Positions 5,604 to 6,239 of a stretch of DNA of 6,239 nt are shown here, in pieces. The notes beneath the pieces are model-generated. The model was not told where the DNA came from. It did no database searches and saw nothing but the letters and a program-made list of their open reading frames with translations. The stretch is from Pseudomonadota bacterium (GTDB taxonomy: Bacteria > Pseudomonadota > Gammaproteobacteria > Burkholderiales > Burkholderiaceae_D). Where the stretch lies: assembly GCA_023435945.1 (NCBI GenBank), contig JAEZLB010000306.1, positions 1-6,239 of the forward strand, given 5' to 3'. Position 1 is the first letter of the stretch; every line of letters begins with the position of its first letter. The position numbers were made by a program, and so were the translations under genes.

Positions 5604-6239
5604 CATTCGATATCGACATTCTGGTCGTGGATGACTTAACGCAAAAAATGGTCGCTACCCAAGCCCTGCTCGGGCGGCCAGGCTTGCAGGTGCTGAAGGC
5701 CTCCTCTGGAGAGGAAGCGCTTGAACTGTTACTCAAGCACGAGGTAGCACTGGCATTGATCGACGTACAGATGCCAAACATGGACGGCTTCGAGCTGGCG
5801 GAACTGATGCGCGGCAATCCGCGCACCAGTGGCATACCACTGATCTTCATGACGGCTGCGGCACAGGAAAGAACCCGCACTTTCCGTGGTTATCAGGCAG
5901 GGGCTGTCGATTTCCTGAACAAACCCATCAATCCTGATGTATTACGCGGCAAGGTTGAGGTGTTTGCCCAGCTGTTTGCGCAGAAAAAGCAGGTCCAGCA
6001 ACGTATGGAAGAACTCCGCGAGGCCTTGCAGATGAACGAGATGTTTATTTCCGTCCTGGGTCATGACCTGCGCACACCTTTATCGGCAGTGATAAATGGT
6101 GCGGAAGTGATACAGCAGTTGAGCGGCGAACAGAAGAAAATAAGCGGCGTTGCACGCCGCATCCAGTCCAGCGCTGACCGCATGAAAAGAATGGTGGAGC
6201 AATTGCTGGACGTGGCCAAGATCCGTTCTGGCGGCCTGG
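5600..6239 (+). CDS. Response regulator-histidine kinase (REC-HisKA...), 3' end outside window
   Basis: The first 213 codons are visible and the gene is cut by the window edge. An N-terminal receiver (about residues 5-122) has D11-D12, phosphoacceptor D55 in LIDVQMPNMDGFE, T85 and K108-P109, so it should be fully competent. A short helical linker (123-147) leads into a HisKA domain with the phosphorylatable His155 in SVLGHDLRTPLSAV (151-164). An HATPase domain is expected beyond 6239 but cannot be seen. No membrane segment is present, so it is a soluble kinase that could take phosphate at D55 from the upstream hybrid kinase and then signal onward through His155. The start ATG 5600 overlaps the cheB stop (ATGA) and has GGAG (5591-5594) five bases upstream, implying translational coupling. 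No DNA-binding domain is seen in the visible part. Confidence 0.95.
   Translation, partial: MTFDIDILVVDDLTQKMVATQALLGRPGLQVLKASSGEEALELLLKHEVALALIDVQMPNMDGFELAELMRGNPRTSGIPLIFMTAAAQERTRTFRGYQAGAVDFLNKPINPDVLRGKVEVFAQLFAQKKQVQQRMEELREALQMNEMFISVLGHDLRTPLSAVINGAEVIQQLSGEQKKISGVARRIQSSADRMKRMVEQLLDVAKIRSGGL

Overview
The window looks like a piece of a Gram-negative proteobacterial chromosome, most likely a betaproteobacterium (Burkholderiales or Nitrosomonadales). This rests on intermediate GC, the style of the signalling proteins, a CsbD-family stress gene and a sigma-E-like promoter. I cannot name a genus. All confident genes are on the + strand.

The left part (1-1022) is AT-richer and sparsely coding. 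It holds a 24-codon gene for a single-span membrane peptide (183-257), then a 327-bp gap (258-584) with no convincing gene. The gap contains an orphan leftward terminator (407-432), an imperfect 32-bp dyad (496-527) and an extracytoplasmic sigma-E-type promoter (523-550). That promoter sits directly upstream of a 56-aa CsbD-family protein (585-755), which ends in a strong intrinsic terminator (774-813). This half therefore looks like an envelope or general stress locus. A 209-bp non-coding leader (814-1022) follows.

The right part (1023-6239) is one tightly packed four-gene signalling operon that runs off the window. It encodes: (1) a 1039-aa membrane hybrid histidine kinase with about four N-terminal membrane segments, a GAF domain, a long Gln/Glu-rich coiled coil, HisKA, HATPase and three receiver domains; (2) a CheR-type methyltransferase; (3) a single-domain CheB-type methylesterase without a receiver; (4) a receiver-HisKA protein cut by the window edge. 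The genes are separated by 10 bp, about 29 bp (or a GTGA overlap), and an ATGA overlap, so they are probably co-transcribed and translationally coupled.

The notable feature is a complete methylation/demethylation pair embedded in a phosphorelay, with no chemoreceptor, CheA or CheW in view. The kinase itself carries a coiled coil with leucine at every seventh residue and Glu-Glu pairs at exact seven-residue spacing, the geometry of methyl-accepting helices. My working hypothesis is a phosphorelay whose kinase is tuned by reversible glutamate methylation. No DNA-binding output domain is visible in the window.
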